From Dehalococcoidia bacterium UBA4060 (GTDB taxonomy: Bacteria > Chloroflexota > Dehalococcoidia > GIF9 > UBA5629), in contig DFZI01000031.1 in assembly GCA_002383665.1 (NCBI GenBank), positions 1-18,401 on the forward strand: DNA of 18,401 nucleotides. Direction: 5' to 3'. Below are positions 1 to 7,133 of the stretch, piece after piece. Positions within the stretch are counted from its first letter, which is position 1. The number at the start of each line of letters is the position of its first letter. The notes under the pieces were generated by a model. That model did no database searches. It was not told the origin of the DNA and was given only the letters and a program-made list of their open reading frames with translations. Made by a program: the position numbers and the translations under genes.

Positions 1-93
1 TTCAAATCTTCTATCGCCCACCAGTTTCTGAAGCTAAATTCACCAAATTTTCACTTTCCATAAATCCCATTTTTGAAAAAAGCTAATAAAAAG

Positions 94-1140
94 CTAATGA
101 ATTTCATCCGCCGCATCATCCTCCACCGCCATCGAAAATACCTCGTTAAAGCGCATAGCCGCCGCTTCTTGCAGACCGGCTGCAACGTGACTGTACGTAT
201 CCAGCGTGATCTGTATGCTGGCATGTCCTAACCTTTCCTGCACGATCTTAGGATGTATCCCCTGCTTTAACATCAAAGAAGCGTGTGTGTGCCTGGCATC
301 GTGTAGCCGTATATATTTCAACCCGGACCGTTTGACCAGTTTCTCCCAGGCGTGTGTGATGCTGCTTGGCTGCAATGGCGTCCCATCGGAGTGACAGAAA
401 ACCAAGTCGTCTTCCTTAAGCGTAGCACCCATCCGGGACATGATTTCTGCCTGTTTCTCATAATGCTCCCTGAGCACCAGCGTCGTTGCTGGCGGCAATG
501 CTATGGAACGCTGTCCCCTGGCCGTCTTCGGCTGCTTGAAAACAAAAGTCCCATCCTTCAAATGCTGCAGACTGCGGGTCACGTACACCTGGCATAATGT
601 TAAATCCACATCGCGCCAGCGGAGTGCCAGTGCCTCGCCCCTTCTCATCCCGCTAGACAGCAGCAGGTGAAATAGAGCATAGTAGGGCGACTTTTTTATC
701 TCCTCCAGAAAACATCGCACCTCTGACTCATTCCATGTCTGCATCTGCTTCCGCTGAATCGGTGGCGGCATCACAGCATCAGCAGGATTCCGCATAATTA
801 TCCCCCACTTCATCGCCGTCTCCAGTGCATAATGTATTGTCACGTGGCAATGCCGCACCGTTTGCGGGCTCAGCGCACCCTGTCCATCGTTACGTCCGCT
901 CGCCAGCTTGTCAGCATAATACCGTTGCAGATGTTCCGGTCTCAGTTGCGTCAGCGTAATATTCCCCAGTGCTGGGATGATGTGAGTGTGCACGATATAG
1001 GCGTACCACTCTGCCGTCTTCGGCGCCAGGTTGGGTGTGACATAATCCTTTAGCCATCGTTTAAGATATTCCCCCAGTGTCATTTTGGAAGGCTGGGTAT
1101 AATTGCCCGTGATGCCTCCTTCCGCTATTGCCAGCCCCAT
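94..1140 (-). CDS. Phage-type tyrosine recombinase (integrase), N-terminally short
   Basis: Site-specific tyrosine recombinase that would integrate or excise the element. The SAM-like core-binding domain spans about residues 20-125 (starting MTLGEYLKRWLKDYV) and the catalytic domain about 135-335. The catalytic set is visible: Arg166 in SSGMRRGEAL, Lys205 in KTARGQRS, His280 and Arg283 in HDARHTH, His306 in LGHASIQ, and the nucleophile Tyr316 in DTYSHV. At 348 residues it is shorter than related integrases of about 390-410 residues. It has no N-terminal arm-binding domain; recognisable sequence starts only near residue 9 (GGITGNY). A TAA stop lies in frame two codons before the ATG, so the gene cannot extend upstream. 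The start abuts the divergent ATPase, whose own 5' end is also missing, which points to a deletion or recombination junction. All catalytic residues are present, so the core may still be active, but arm-site binding should be lost. Family call is secure; activity is uncertain. Confidence 0.93.
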   Translation of the reverse strand: MGLAIAEGGITGNYTQPSKMTLGEYLKRWLKDYVTPNLAPKTAEWYAYIVHTHIIPALGNITLTQLRPEHLQRYYADKLASGRNDGQGALSPQTVRHCHVTIHYALETAMKWGIIMRNPADAVMPPPIQRKQMQTWNESEVRCFLEEIKKSPYYALFHLLLSSGMRRGEALALRWRDVDLTLCQVYVTRSLQHLKDGTFVFKQPKTARGQRSIALPPATTLVLREHYEKQAEIMSRMGATLKEDDLVFCHSDGTPLQPSSITHAWEKLVKRSGLKYIRLHDARHTHASLMLKQGIHPKIVQERLGHASIQITLDTYSHVAAGLQEAAAMRFNEVFSMAVEDDAADEIH

Positions 1141-1221
1141 GATTTACTCCAGCAAGTCCAGGAATTCATCCACCGCTATCTTCAGCTTCCCCCTTCTTAC
1201 GAGACGATCTCTGCTCTCTAC

Positions 1222-2214
1222 GTGCTTTTATCCTGGGTGTATGAGTTTGCCCCCTCACTTCCTTATCTCCGTGTCATCGGTGACTGGGGCACCGGCAAGA
1301 CACGCTTCCTGCAGGTCGTGGGCTCAATCTGTTTCCGCCCCATCTTCGCCTCCGGCGCCTCCACGCCCGCTCCCATCTTCCGCATCCTCGACCAGTACCG
1401 CGGCACCCTTATCCTGGACGAGGCGGATTTCAAAGAATCCTCCGCCTGGAATGATATGGTCAAAATCCTGAATAACGGTTATCGCCCGGGCTTCCCCGTC
1501 CTGCGCGCCGATAAGGTCAATGGACGCTGGCGTCCTCGTGGCTACCAGGTCTTCGGCCCCAAGCTTATAGCTACCCGCTTCCGCTTCGATGATGAAGCCC
1601 TCGAGTCCCGCTGCCTCACCACGGAGATGCCCATCCTCACCCGCACCGATATCCCCCGCATGTTCCCTCCCTCATTCGATGATGAGATTTATGACCTGCG
1701 CTCCAGGCTTCTCACCTTCCGCTTGTATAACCTGTGCAAGCTCAAAGATAGAGCCTTCTCCAATGACCTTTTGGAACCGGGTCTCCAGCCCCGCCTGCAG
1801 GAGCTCCTCATGCCGCTCAAAGCCCTGGCCGGCTCCGACCAGTCCCTTTCCGATACCCTTTCCACCTTTATCCAAAGCCACCAGGAGTCTATTTATTCCC
1901 GCCGCCGCAATACCCTGGAAGGCCTCATCACTGCAGCCATGCTCCAGTTGCATTCTGCCGGAGTCAGGTTGACCTCGGATGCCATCTCCTGCTGCGCGAA
2001 CGAAATGGATGAGGATGCCGGCCTCACCGCCCGCAAGGTCGGCTGGCTCGTTAAACGCCTTGGCTTCGTCAAGCGCCGTCTGGCACATGATGGCCGACAT
2101 ATCGTGGTCTGGGATGATGACCTCGCCTTCAGGCTGGCCTCACAGTACGGTATCTCACTATCTCCATCCAACTCTCAGGAAAAAACGTCACCAACGTCAC
2201 CCTCATCACCGTAG
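1222..2214 (+). CDS. P-loop ATPase of mobile elements, 5'-truncated
   Basis: ATPase of a type found beside primases and helicases in mobile islands; exact role unknown, replication or DNA handling inferred. Counting from the GTG at 1222, Walker A is GDWGTGKT (20-27), Walker B is TLILDEADF (62-70), a possible arginine finger lies in DDEALESR (about 123-130), and a winged-helix-like segment follows (TARKVGWLVKRLGF, about 269-282). The first start codon is this GTG, which has no Shine-Dalgarno. However, the same frame is open from 1054 and reads protein-like sequence from 1141 (DLLQQVQEFIHRYL, then LPPSYETISALYV) with no ATG or GTG. Family-like sequence therefore begins before any usable start, so the gene is probably a 5'-truncated remnant produced at the junction with the divergent integrase. 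The C-terminus (TSPTSPSSP) is encoded by a GTCACC repeat. It may be a pseudogene; the ATPase motifs are intact. Confidence 0.75.
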   Translation: MLLSWVYEFAPSLPYLRVIGDWGTGKTRFLQVVGSICFRPIFASGASTPAPIFRILDQYRGTLILDEADFKESSAWNDMVKILNNGYRPGFPVLRADKVNGRWRPRGYQVFGPKLIATRFRFDDEALESRCLTTEMPILTRTDIPRMFPPSFDDEIYDLRSRLLTFRLYNLCKLKDRAFSNDLLEPGLQPRLQELLMPLKALAGSDQSLSDTLSTFIQSHQESIYSRRRNTLEGLITAAMLQLHSAGVRLTSDAISCCANEMDEDAGLTARKVGWLVKRLGFVKRRLAHDGRHIVVWDDDLAFRLASQYGISLSPSNSQEKTSPTSPSSP

Positions 2215-2312
2215 CTTCACATTTTGCTGTCGTTTCTCTGCCCGGTAGAGGTTGGTCACCATCATTGTCACCCGTTTTCCTATTTGCAGGTTGCGTAGGT
2301 GACAATGGTGAC
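2187..2312. repeat. Cluster of six GTCACC/GGTGAC boxes (iteron-like)
   Basis: GTCACC occurs at 2187-2192, 2196-2201, 2255-2260 and 2267-2272, and its complement GGTGAC at 2298-2303 and 2307-2312. Boxes come in pairs spaced 9, 12 and 9 bp apart. The third and fourth boxes form an inverted repeat with the last two (GTCACCATcatTGTCACC against GGTGACAATGGTGAC, a 3-nt bulge). The first pair lies inside the ATPase gene's last codons; the others are intergenic. Arrays like this can be iterons for an initiator protein or operator sites. Function is inferred only. Confidence 0.5.
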
Positions 2313-2386
2313 GATGTTCTGGGGGGTATAAAGCAGAATAAGGCCTTCTATTAGGAATCTTTGGTATTGAGTCGTTATATAGCTAT

Positions 2387-2590
2387 TTATTTGTTGAAGT
2401 GCGTTCCATCACTTATAGCAGGGGTGTTGATACTTACTGTAAGTGTTGTGGTGTCACGCTCTTGTGTACTCAATGTGAAGTATTCAGCTTGTGATAATTG
2501 CTGTATTTTCCGGTTCTCTTGCGCCAGGCATTTATCTATAAGCTCATCTGACCACCCAATTTGTTTTAGGATACTTTTCATATCCTCCAT
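2387..2590 (-). CDS. Small hypothetical protein downstream of SDH-type protease
   Basis: 67-residue protein of unknown function. The N-terminal half (SILKQIGWSDELIDKCLAQENRKIQQL) should be helical; the C-terminal half is rich in Thr and Ser with no motif I know. No signal peptide or membrane segment is seen. The ATG follows an AGAGGTG Shine-Dalgarno-like stretch and starts only 10 bp after the stop of the protease gene on the same strand, so the two are probably co-transcribed and translationally coupled. Its size and position would fit a regulator, partner or substrate of the protease, but that is inference. Confidence 0.5.
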   Translation of the reverse strand: MEDMKSILKQIGWSDELIDKCLAQENRKIQQLSQAEYFTLSTQERDTTTLTVSINTPAISDGTHFNK

Positions 2591-2600
2591 GCAACACCTC

Positions 2601-3641
2601 TTAATTTTTACTTGATGGCCTTAATTTAAATAAAGAATAATTGTTGGAAATGAATATCTTCATTATAGCAGAGTTATCAAACATCCAAAACAATAGAGCC
2701 CAAAATCTGCGAATACTTCTTTCAAAGCCAGGTAAATCTTCAGGGTGACTGATTTTGATTTTAAGTTCGTTCCAAGCTACATCACGTGAGATTCCATGGC
2801 TGTGTACTTTCCAATGCTCATGTGAGCAGAGCATATTTGCCACTTCCTCTGCTCTTTTAGCTCTTTCACTCGCAGTGACTATAGTTCCGTCAGCATGTTT
2901 TGTCCAATCTCGAAATTTATAGTTGTTTAGGTACTCTGCTGCAAGTTGAACGGAGTATTTACTTAGCGAAATTGTGTTACCGATTTCTTTGGCATCCATA
3001 TTTTGCAGGATTAATATATCGGACCAATCCGGATTTTGTCCGTTCTTAATATTATCCTGTCCTTTGTCTTGAATTTGCTTCAATAGTGCTAAAAGTGCCT
3101 GCGCAGGAACAAACCTCCCATCTTTTCCGGGTACTTGCGGATCTATCGGCCCAATGAATGCCCTGGAATCCATCCATATTTCATTTCCAGATAGTGCCCA
3201 TATTGTGCCCGCGCTCATTGCCATGTAAGGTATGATCATTCCGACATCTTTAAATCTTGGCCGAACTTTATTTACGAATTGTGAAACCTGTTGAGCTATA
3301 CCGCCTGGGGTAACAATTAATATATCAATTGCATCGGTCCCAGTTGGGATCGATGATATCATTTCTGAAAATGGCAGGTCGTCGATATGACTAATTTCTG
3401 GCGAAGACCCAGCCGGGGTATTAATTACATTGGCTGCGTATACTACCAATGGTCGTTTTCTTACTGCCTCAATATCCGTAATCGCTCTTCGCAATTCATC
3501 TCTGAAGTTCATATTTTGTGGCGCAACATCAACTAAGCTTGAATATTCGTTGCCATCTTGCATCACATCGAGCAAAGAACTAACGGGTTTTTTTGCGTGT
3601 GTTGCGTGTGCTTGGATAAAGCTTTTTTTCTTTTTCGACAT
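2601..3641 (-). CDS. SDH/ClpP-fold serine protease (SDH_sah family)
   Basis: 346-residue protein of the serine dehydrogenase proteinase group, which has a ClpP/crotonase fold related to SppA. Seen in the sequence: a strand ending in ILIVTPGGIAQQV (residues 108-119, with TPGG as the probable oxyanion-hole turn), the nucleophile Ser143 in AMSAGTIWALSG, and the family-like stretch EIWMDSRAFIGPIDPQV (154-170). A conserved-looking HWKVHSHGI lies at 276-284. There is no signal peptide or convincing membrane helix; the N-terminus is Lys-rich (MSKKKKS), so it is probably cytoplasmic or peripheral, unlike typical SppA. The gene is AT-rich compared with the flanking ATPase and terminase genes. It has a good promoter and is followed by a 67-residue gene. 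Some proteases of this fold occur in defence islands, but a defence role is inferred from context only. Confidence 0.82.
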   Translation of the reverse strand: MSKKKKSFIQAHATHAKKPVSSLLDVMQDGNEYSSLVDVAPQNMNFRDELRRAITDIEAVRKRPLVVYAANVINTPAGSSPEISHIDDLPFSEMISSIPTGTDAIDILIVTPGGIAQQVSQFVNKVRPRFKDVGMIIPYMAMSAGTIWALSGNEIWMDSRAFIGPIDPQVPGKDGRFVPAQALLALLKQIQDKGQDNIKNGQNPDWSDILILQNMDAKEIGNTISLSKYSVQLAAEYLNNYKFRDWTKHADGTIVTASERAKRAEEVANMLCSHEHWKVHSHGISRDVAWNELKIKISHPEDLPGFERSIRRFWALLFWMFDNSAIMKIFISNNYSLFKLRPSSKN

Positions 3642-3678
3642 AGGAAATTATTTATTCAGCAATTAGCGTATGTGTATA

Positions 3679-3707
3679 AATATATCAGATCAACCTTTGC
3701 TATTCAA
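3679..3707 (-). promoter_or_regulatory. Promoter of the SDH-type protease gene
   Basis: On the minus strand a -35 box TTGAAT (3707-3702) is followed by a 17-nt spacer and a -10 box TATATT (3684-3679). Transcription would start near 3672, about 30 nt before the ATG at 3641. No strong Shine-Dalgarno precedes that ATG. Confidence 0.5.
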
Positions 3708-3780
3708 TACAGATTGCTTATTTTGTTGCGTTGTCTGAAATATGCCCCCCTTTTTGTGACAAAATTCCCTTCCATCCCCG

Positions 3781-3794
3781 CGTACAAATGTTCT
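3781..3794 (+). promoter_or_regulatory. LexA-like SOS box before the terminase operon
   Basis: CGTACAAATGTTCT resembles the Bacillus-type LexA operator (CGAAC-N4-GTTCG), with differences at positions 3 and 14. It abuts an AT-rich -10-like stretch (TATTAT, 3794-3799) and lies 20 bp before the ATG of the first gene of the operon. A repressor bound here would block transcription of the terminase genes. No convincing -35 is seen. This is a single site scored by eye, so confidence is modest. Confidence 0.35.
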
Positions 3795-3813
3795 ATTATA
3801 TTACCTGATACCT

Positions 3814-3978
3814 ATGTCTTTACTCGAAAAGGCACTCCAGGAACAAAACTACGAGCTGGCAGCTCTCACCATCGTCTATGGCATGCTCAAAGTGATTCAT
3901 GACAGACAAGAAAAAGCGCGGCGCTCCCAGGGGCAACCAGAATGCCCGCAAACACGGCTTCTACAGCCAGGTCCTTGA
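3814..3978 (+). CDS. Small protein preceding terminase small subunit
   Basis: 54-codon reading frame beginning MSLLEKALQEQNYELAALTI. The N-terminal 30 residues look like a genuine amphipathic helical protein, and short proteins of this kind (MxLLEKAL..xYELAALTIVYG) precede GAPRGNQNARKHG proteins in related islands as far as I recall. The second half (from about residue 31) is Arg/Gln/Pro-rich and read out of frame over the start of the terminase small-subunit gene, with a 79-nt overlap, so the tail may be non-conserved. No clear Shine-Dalgarno is seen. It probably couples translation of the next gene. Function unknown. Confidence 0.5.
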   Translation: MSLLEKALQEQNYELAALTIVYGMLKVIHDRQEKARRSQGQPECPQTRLLQPGP

Positions 3979-4249
3979 CGAAGCTGAAAAACTCCAGCTT
4001 GATGAAGCTCGCTCAGTCGAGGGCATAGACGAAGAGATCGCCATCCTGCGCGTCAAGCTGCTCCAGCTTATCGATGAGCATCCCGACCGCATCGATATGC
4101 AGGTGATCGCCGCCAATACCATCGCCCGCCTCATCCGCACCAGGTTCAATATCAGTGCCGGACAGAAAAAGTCGCTCAAGGAAGCTATCACCAGGGTGCT
4201 CACGGAGATCGCTGTCCCCCTCGGCATCAAAGCCTTCATTCAAAAATAG
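3899..4249 (+). CDS. Terminase small subunit-like protein
   Basis: 116-residue protein with the N-terminal signature KKRGAPRGNQNARKHGFYS (residues 5-23), typical of small terminase-like or DNA-binding proteins next to phage large terminases. The remainder is predicted to be helical (two long Leu/Ile-rich segments, about 24-65 and 70-116), fitting an oligomerisation region. Such proteins recognise packaging-site DNA and load the motor. The gene starts within the preceding small frame and ends directly before the large-terminase ATG, with no spacer, so the three genes form a tightly coupled operon. The role is inferred from the signature and position. Confidence 0.7.
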   Translation: MTDKKKRGAPRGNQNARKHGFYSQVLDEAEKLQLDEARSVEGIDEEIAILRVKLLQLIDEHPDRIDMQVIAANTIARLIRTRFNISAGQKKSLKEAITRVLTEIAVPLGIKAFIQK

Positions 4250-5605
4250 ATGGAGTTACGCCCTTATCAATTGGAAGTTGCCAGGGCTGTTTTCGATAGC
4301 ATTCTGCACAGGAAAGGCCTGACCTTTTCCGTCGAAATCGCCCGTCAGGGTGGCAAGAACGAGCTTTCCGCTCATATCGAAGTGCTCCTGTTGACGATGT
4401 TCATCGCCAAAGGCGGCACCTCCATCAAATGCTCCCCCACCTTCAAGCCCCAGACCCTCATCAGCATGAACCGGCTCCGGGACCGCCTCGACGATTTCGG
4501 CTATGACGGCATCTGGCAGGCTGAGTTCGGCTATATCATCAGGCTGGGCGCCGCCCGCCAGGTGTTTCTCTCCGCCGATGAATCCTCCAACGTCGTGGGC
4601 CACACCGCTGACCTCTTGCTCGAAGTGGATGAGTCGCAGGATATCAACCAGGACAAGTATTCCAAGGAGTTCCGCCCCATGGCCAGCTCCACCAATGCCA
4701 CCACCATCCACTACGGCACCACCTGGGATGATTCCACCCTGCTTGAGCAGACCAAACAGCTTAATCTTGAGCTTGAAAAGCAGGATGGCATCAAACGTCA
4801 CTTCCGCTACCCCTGGGAAGAAGTGGCCAGGCATAACCCCGGCTACGCCGCTTTCGTTGAAGCCGAACGTCTTCGTCTGGGTGATGACCATCCCCTCTTC
4901 CGCACCCAGTACCGCCTTCTGCCTCTGCCCGCCAGCGGGCGCCTCTTCTCCCGTCCCCAGTTGGCACAGATCCTCGGCACCCATACCCGCCTGCGCTCCC
5001 GCCAGCCCGGCGCCGTTTATGTGGCCGGCATCGATATCGCCGGTCAGGATGAACAGCTCGATGACATCATCCTCATCCGCCCCCAGCGTGATTCCACCGT
5101 CGTCACCATCGCCGAAGTGGTCCGCACAGAGAATAAGGAACCGTCGCTAAAAATTGTTGAGCATTATGCCTGGGTCGGCAGGCCGCACCATGAGCTATAT
5201 CCCAGCCTTGTTGACCTCATCAAAACCACCTGGAACTGCGCCCGTGTCCTCTGTGACGCTACCGGCATCGGTGAGCCAGTCGCCTCCTTCCTGCAAAAGG
5301 CTTGCGGCGCACGTGTCCAGCCCTTCAAGTTCACCCAGTCATCCAAATCTCAGCTTGGATTCGACCTCATTGCCGCCGTCAATTCCAACCGCCTCAAGTG
5401 TTATGCCGGTGACGGCAGCCCTGAGTTCGCTGAGTTTCAGCTTGAACTGGAAAAAGCCAGGTCCCACTACCGTACCAATCAGACTATCAACTTCTTTGTG
5501 GACCCCTCGGAAGGTCACGATGATTACCTGATGTCCCTCGCCCTCTGCATTAAAGCCGCTCAGGATGCCCTCCCCAGGGTCGCCACAGGCAGCCAGCGAG
5601 CATAG
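4250..5605 (+). CDS. Terminase large subunit (ATPase-nuclease), phage-like
   Basis: 451-residue packaging-motor-type protein that would cleave and translocate DNA. The N-terminal ATPase domain (about 1-230) has a degenerate Walker A, EIARQGGKNE (29-38, Lys36), and a Walker B, DLLLEVDESQDI (121-132, Asp127/Glu128). A coupling-motif-like HYGTTWDDS follows at 154-162. The C-terminal RNase H-fold nuclease has three acidic sites: Asp262 in AGIDIAGQDE, Asp336 in LCDATGIGEP, and Asp424/Asp425 in GHDDYLMSLAL. All key residues are present, so both activities look intact. The ATG directly follows the stop of the small subunit. No portal, protease or major capsid gene follows, which is unusual for a prophage and suggests a satellite or a domesticated or decayed packaging module. 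Confidence 0.85.
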   Translation: MELRPYQLEVARAVFDSILHRKGLTFSVEIARQGGKNELSAHIEVLLLTMFIAKGGTSIKCSPTFKPQTLISMNRLRDRLDDFGYDGIWQAEFGYIIRLGAARQVFLSADESSNVVGHTADLLLEVDESQDINQDKYSKEFRPMASSTNATTIHYGTTWDDSTLLEQTKQLNLELEKQDGIKRHFRYPWEEVARHNPGYAAFVEAERLRLGDDHPLFRTQYRLLPLPASGRLFSRPQLAQILGTHTRLRSRQPGAVYVAGIDIAGQDEQLDDIILIRPQRDSTVVTIAEVVRTENKEPSLKIVEHYAWVGRPHHELYPSLVDLIKTTWNCARVLCDATGIGEPVASFLQKACGARVQPFKFTQSSKSQLGFDLIAAVNSNRLKCYAGDGSPEFAEFQLELEKARSHYRTNQTINFFVDPSEGHDDYLMSLALCIKAAQDALPRVATGSQRA

Positions 5606-5723
5606 CTCACCATGTCAATTATTTACAGCCGGACCTGCCACCTACCCCACGTTCATTGCGTGGTCGCCCACCCACATCCTGTGCAGCCACCCCCCCCTAA
5701 TAAAAATTGAATAAGGAGCAAAC

Positions 5724-6095
5724 ATGAAAACGAACAACTTCGATGAATCTCAGCAAAATACCGTACCTATGTTGAAAGACGGCCTCCCCAGGCAGGCCTT
5801 TGCCATTGTCGAGGACCCCGAATTCCCTTCGACCTGGCATCTCCCCCATCACACCCCCCAGATCATGCAGTCAATCCTTGGCCACTGCAGCCCTGAAAGC
5901 ACCGTAGATTGGGCGCTCATGGGTAAGGCCATCGTCATGCTCTCCCGCCCCTGCATCGACGGCCACTGCATCACATCAGACAAATATCTGTTGCTCGAAG
6001 CCACTCGCCACCTGCTCAACCACTACCACACCGCCCACCGTCCCATCCCCAACGCCCTGCGTATCTGCCTGATAATGTTCGGATTGGAGAGGTGA
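5724..6095 (+). CDS. Hypothetical phage-associated protein
   Basis: 123-residue protein with a good Shine-Dalgarno (AAGGAG at 5713-5718). The segment LPRQAFAIVEDPEFPSTWHLPHH (residues 21-43) resembles the AFA-V-DP-PSTWKLP motif that I associate with proteins encoded near phage head or protease genes. A helical region follows (STVDWALMGKAIVML; YLLLEATRHLLNHYH). It contains four Cys and many His residues, but no clear zinc-binding spacing. It sits 118 bp after the large terminase on the same strand and may be the last gene of that operon. The motif resemblance is from memory, and the function is unknown. Confidence 0.6.
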   Translation: MKTNNFDESQQNTVPMLKDGLPRQAFAIVEDPEFPSTWHLPHHTPQIMQSILGHCSPESTVDWALMGKAIVMLSRPCIDGHCITSDKYLLLEATRHLLNHYHTAHRPIPNALRICLIMFGLER

Positions 6096-6118
6096 GTTTA
6101 ATGATTGCCTTCTCATAT

Positions 6119-6147
6119 GTCACATGCACTTTCATCTGGAGTATAAT
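6119..6147 (+). promoter_or_regulatory. Promoter of the DUF3800 gene, nearly leaderless
   Basis: A consensus -10 TATAAT (6142-6147) lies 17 nt after a -35-like GTCACA (6119-6124, 4 of 6 matches). The ATG at 6156 begins only 8 nt after the -10, so the transcript would start at or within a few bases of the start codon. No Shine-Dalgarno is present, which agrees with leaderless translation. Confidence 0.5.
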
Positions 6148-6155
6148 ATCGGGCA

Positions 6156-6830
6156 ATGAACATTTTCCAGGATGAATCGGGAGATTTAGGTTTCAAAGCA
6201 GGCAGCAGTGATTATTTTATTGTTACGCTGTTATGTCCAGATCATAGTAAGCATCTTGGTAATGTAGTACGTAAATTCAAAGGTCATATTATTAAATCAG
6301 GTTGGCCGGTTCAATTGGAAATTAAGGCTAATCATTTACATATGGCGCAATATAACAACAGCGTTCCGTCAACCTATAAATATAAGGCTTCGCCTGATGT
6401 CCCCATCCTTGAATTTTTACAAAAGCTGGCCTCTTTGTCGGTTGTTATAGATGCTATAGTTGTAAATAAAGCCAGAATCAATGACGATTTAAGGACGCTG
6501 CCTTATGGTGTTCTTTACAATTATTACTCGAAGAGTGTTCTTGTTGATCGTATTATTAAATATGATGAAGCCAGTCTTTATATCGATCGTACCAGTAAAC
6601 AAACGCACAAAATGAAACATTTTGATGATTATCTTTATACTGAAGCCCTGATTGCCAAAGGGCACAACTTCCCTTTTTATATTGAGCACGGTGATTCAAA
6701 TGTTATTGCTGGTATAAGTGCCGTTGACTTCGTATCCTGGGCGTTATTTAGAAAATATGAGATGAAAGATGATAGTTTCTGGAAGGTTATTCAGAGTAAA
6801 GTTGAGGTCCTTAAGCAATACTATTTTTGA
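6156..6830 (+). CDS. DUF3800 family protein (RNase H-like fold)
   Basis: 224-residue protein with the diagnostic DUF3800 start MNIFQDESGDLGF (Asp6, Glu7, Asp10), a central strand LYIDRTSKQ (141-149, Asp144), and the C-terminal helix AVDFVSWALFRKYE (189-202, Asp191). These acidic residues match the RNase H-like core expected for this family, whose biochemical activity is mostly uncharacterised; members are common in phages, islands and defence regions. The gene is AT-rich compared with the terminase genes upstream. It stands alone between its own promoter and an intrinsic terminator, so it is a monocistronic unit, probably acquired separately. Confidence 0.85.
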   Translation: MNIFQDESGDLGFKAGSSDYFIVTLLCPDHSKHLGNVVRKFKGHIIKSGWPVQLEIKANHLHMAQYNNSVPSTYKYKASPDVPILEFLQKLASLSVVIDAIVVNKARINDDLRTLPYGVLYNYYSKSVLVDRIIKYDEASLYIDRTSKQTHKMKHFDDYLYTEALIAKGHNFPFYIEHGDSNVIAGISAVDFVSWALFRKYEMKDDSFWKVIQSKVEVLKQYYF

Positions 6831-6834
6831 CAAC

Positions 6835-6860
6835 AAAAAAACCGCTTTCGCGGCTTTTTG
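6835..6860 (+). terminator. Rho-independent terminator after the DUF3800 gene
   Basis: The palindrome aaaaaaCCGC-tttc-GCGGcttttt (arms 6842-6845 and 6850-6853, extended by A/T pairing) begins a few bases after the DUF3800 stop and ends in a T run (6855-6859). A leading A tract and trailing T tract are typical and could allow function in both directions. Confidence 0.8.
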
Positions 6861-7058
6861 CGTGGCGCCTGTCTGGCGATTGTAATAAATACAATTTATG
6901 CAATTAGCACACCAGAAAGGAATTACCCACGTCCAATAATGATATTAGTCTACCCAGTGTTGTTTGTCAAGTATCGTTAGTCACAGCTTATTCCTTAATG
7001 CACTTGCTACTTCTGCAGTGTCAGCGGTATGGTGCAGTATAAATATACATGATGTTAT

Positions 7059-7074
7059 AAAGGATTGACGGGGG
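7059..7074 (+). repeat. Short motif AAAGGRTTGACGGGGG, copy 1
   Basis: Sixteen bases shared, with one difference, with 10699-10714. Here it also forms a small palindrome, TTGAC-gggg-GTCAA (7065-7078). It lies 60 bp before the start of the 164-residue gene. I found no -10 box at the right distance to make TTGACG a promoter element. The rest of 6861-7133 shows no gene or other structure that I can name. Confidence 0.35.
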
Positions 7075-7133
7075 TCAAAATGGCAAGCTGTTTATGTGCT
7101 TGTTCCTTCACCTTATTATAAGGAGTTCACGCT

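Noticed and set aside
77..101. Tandem AAGCTAAT copies at the integrase 3' end, considered as an attachment site
   Set aside because: No matching copy elsewhere in the window, so no att pair can be proposed.
4256..4984. Long antisense frame opposite the large terminase
   Set aside because: A Gly-rich shadow of a GC-rich gene with intact terminase motifs on the plus strand.
5612..5710. 32-codon frame after the large terminase (MSIIYSRTCHLPHV...)
   Set aside because: Very short, His/Pro-rich, no good ribosome site and no recognisable family. The same gap holds only a weak CCACG/CGTGG hairpin without a T run.
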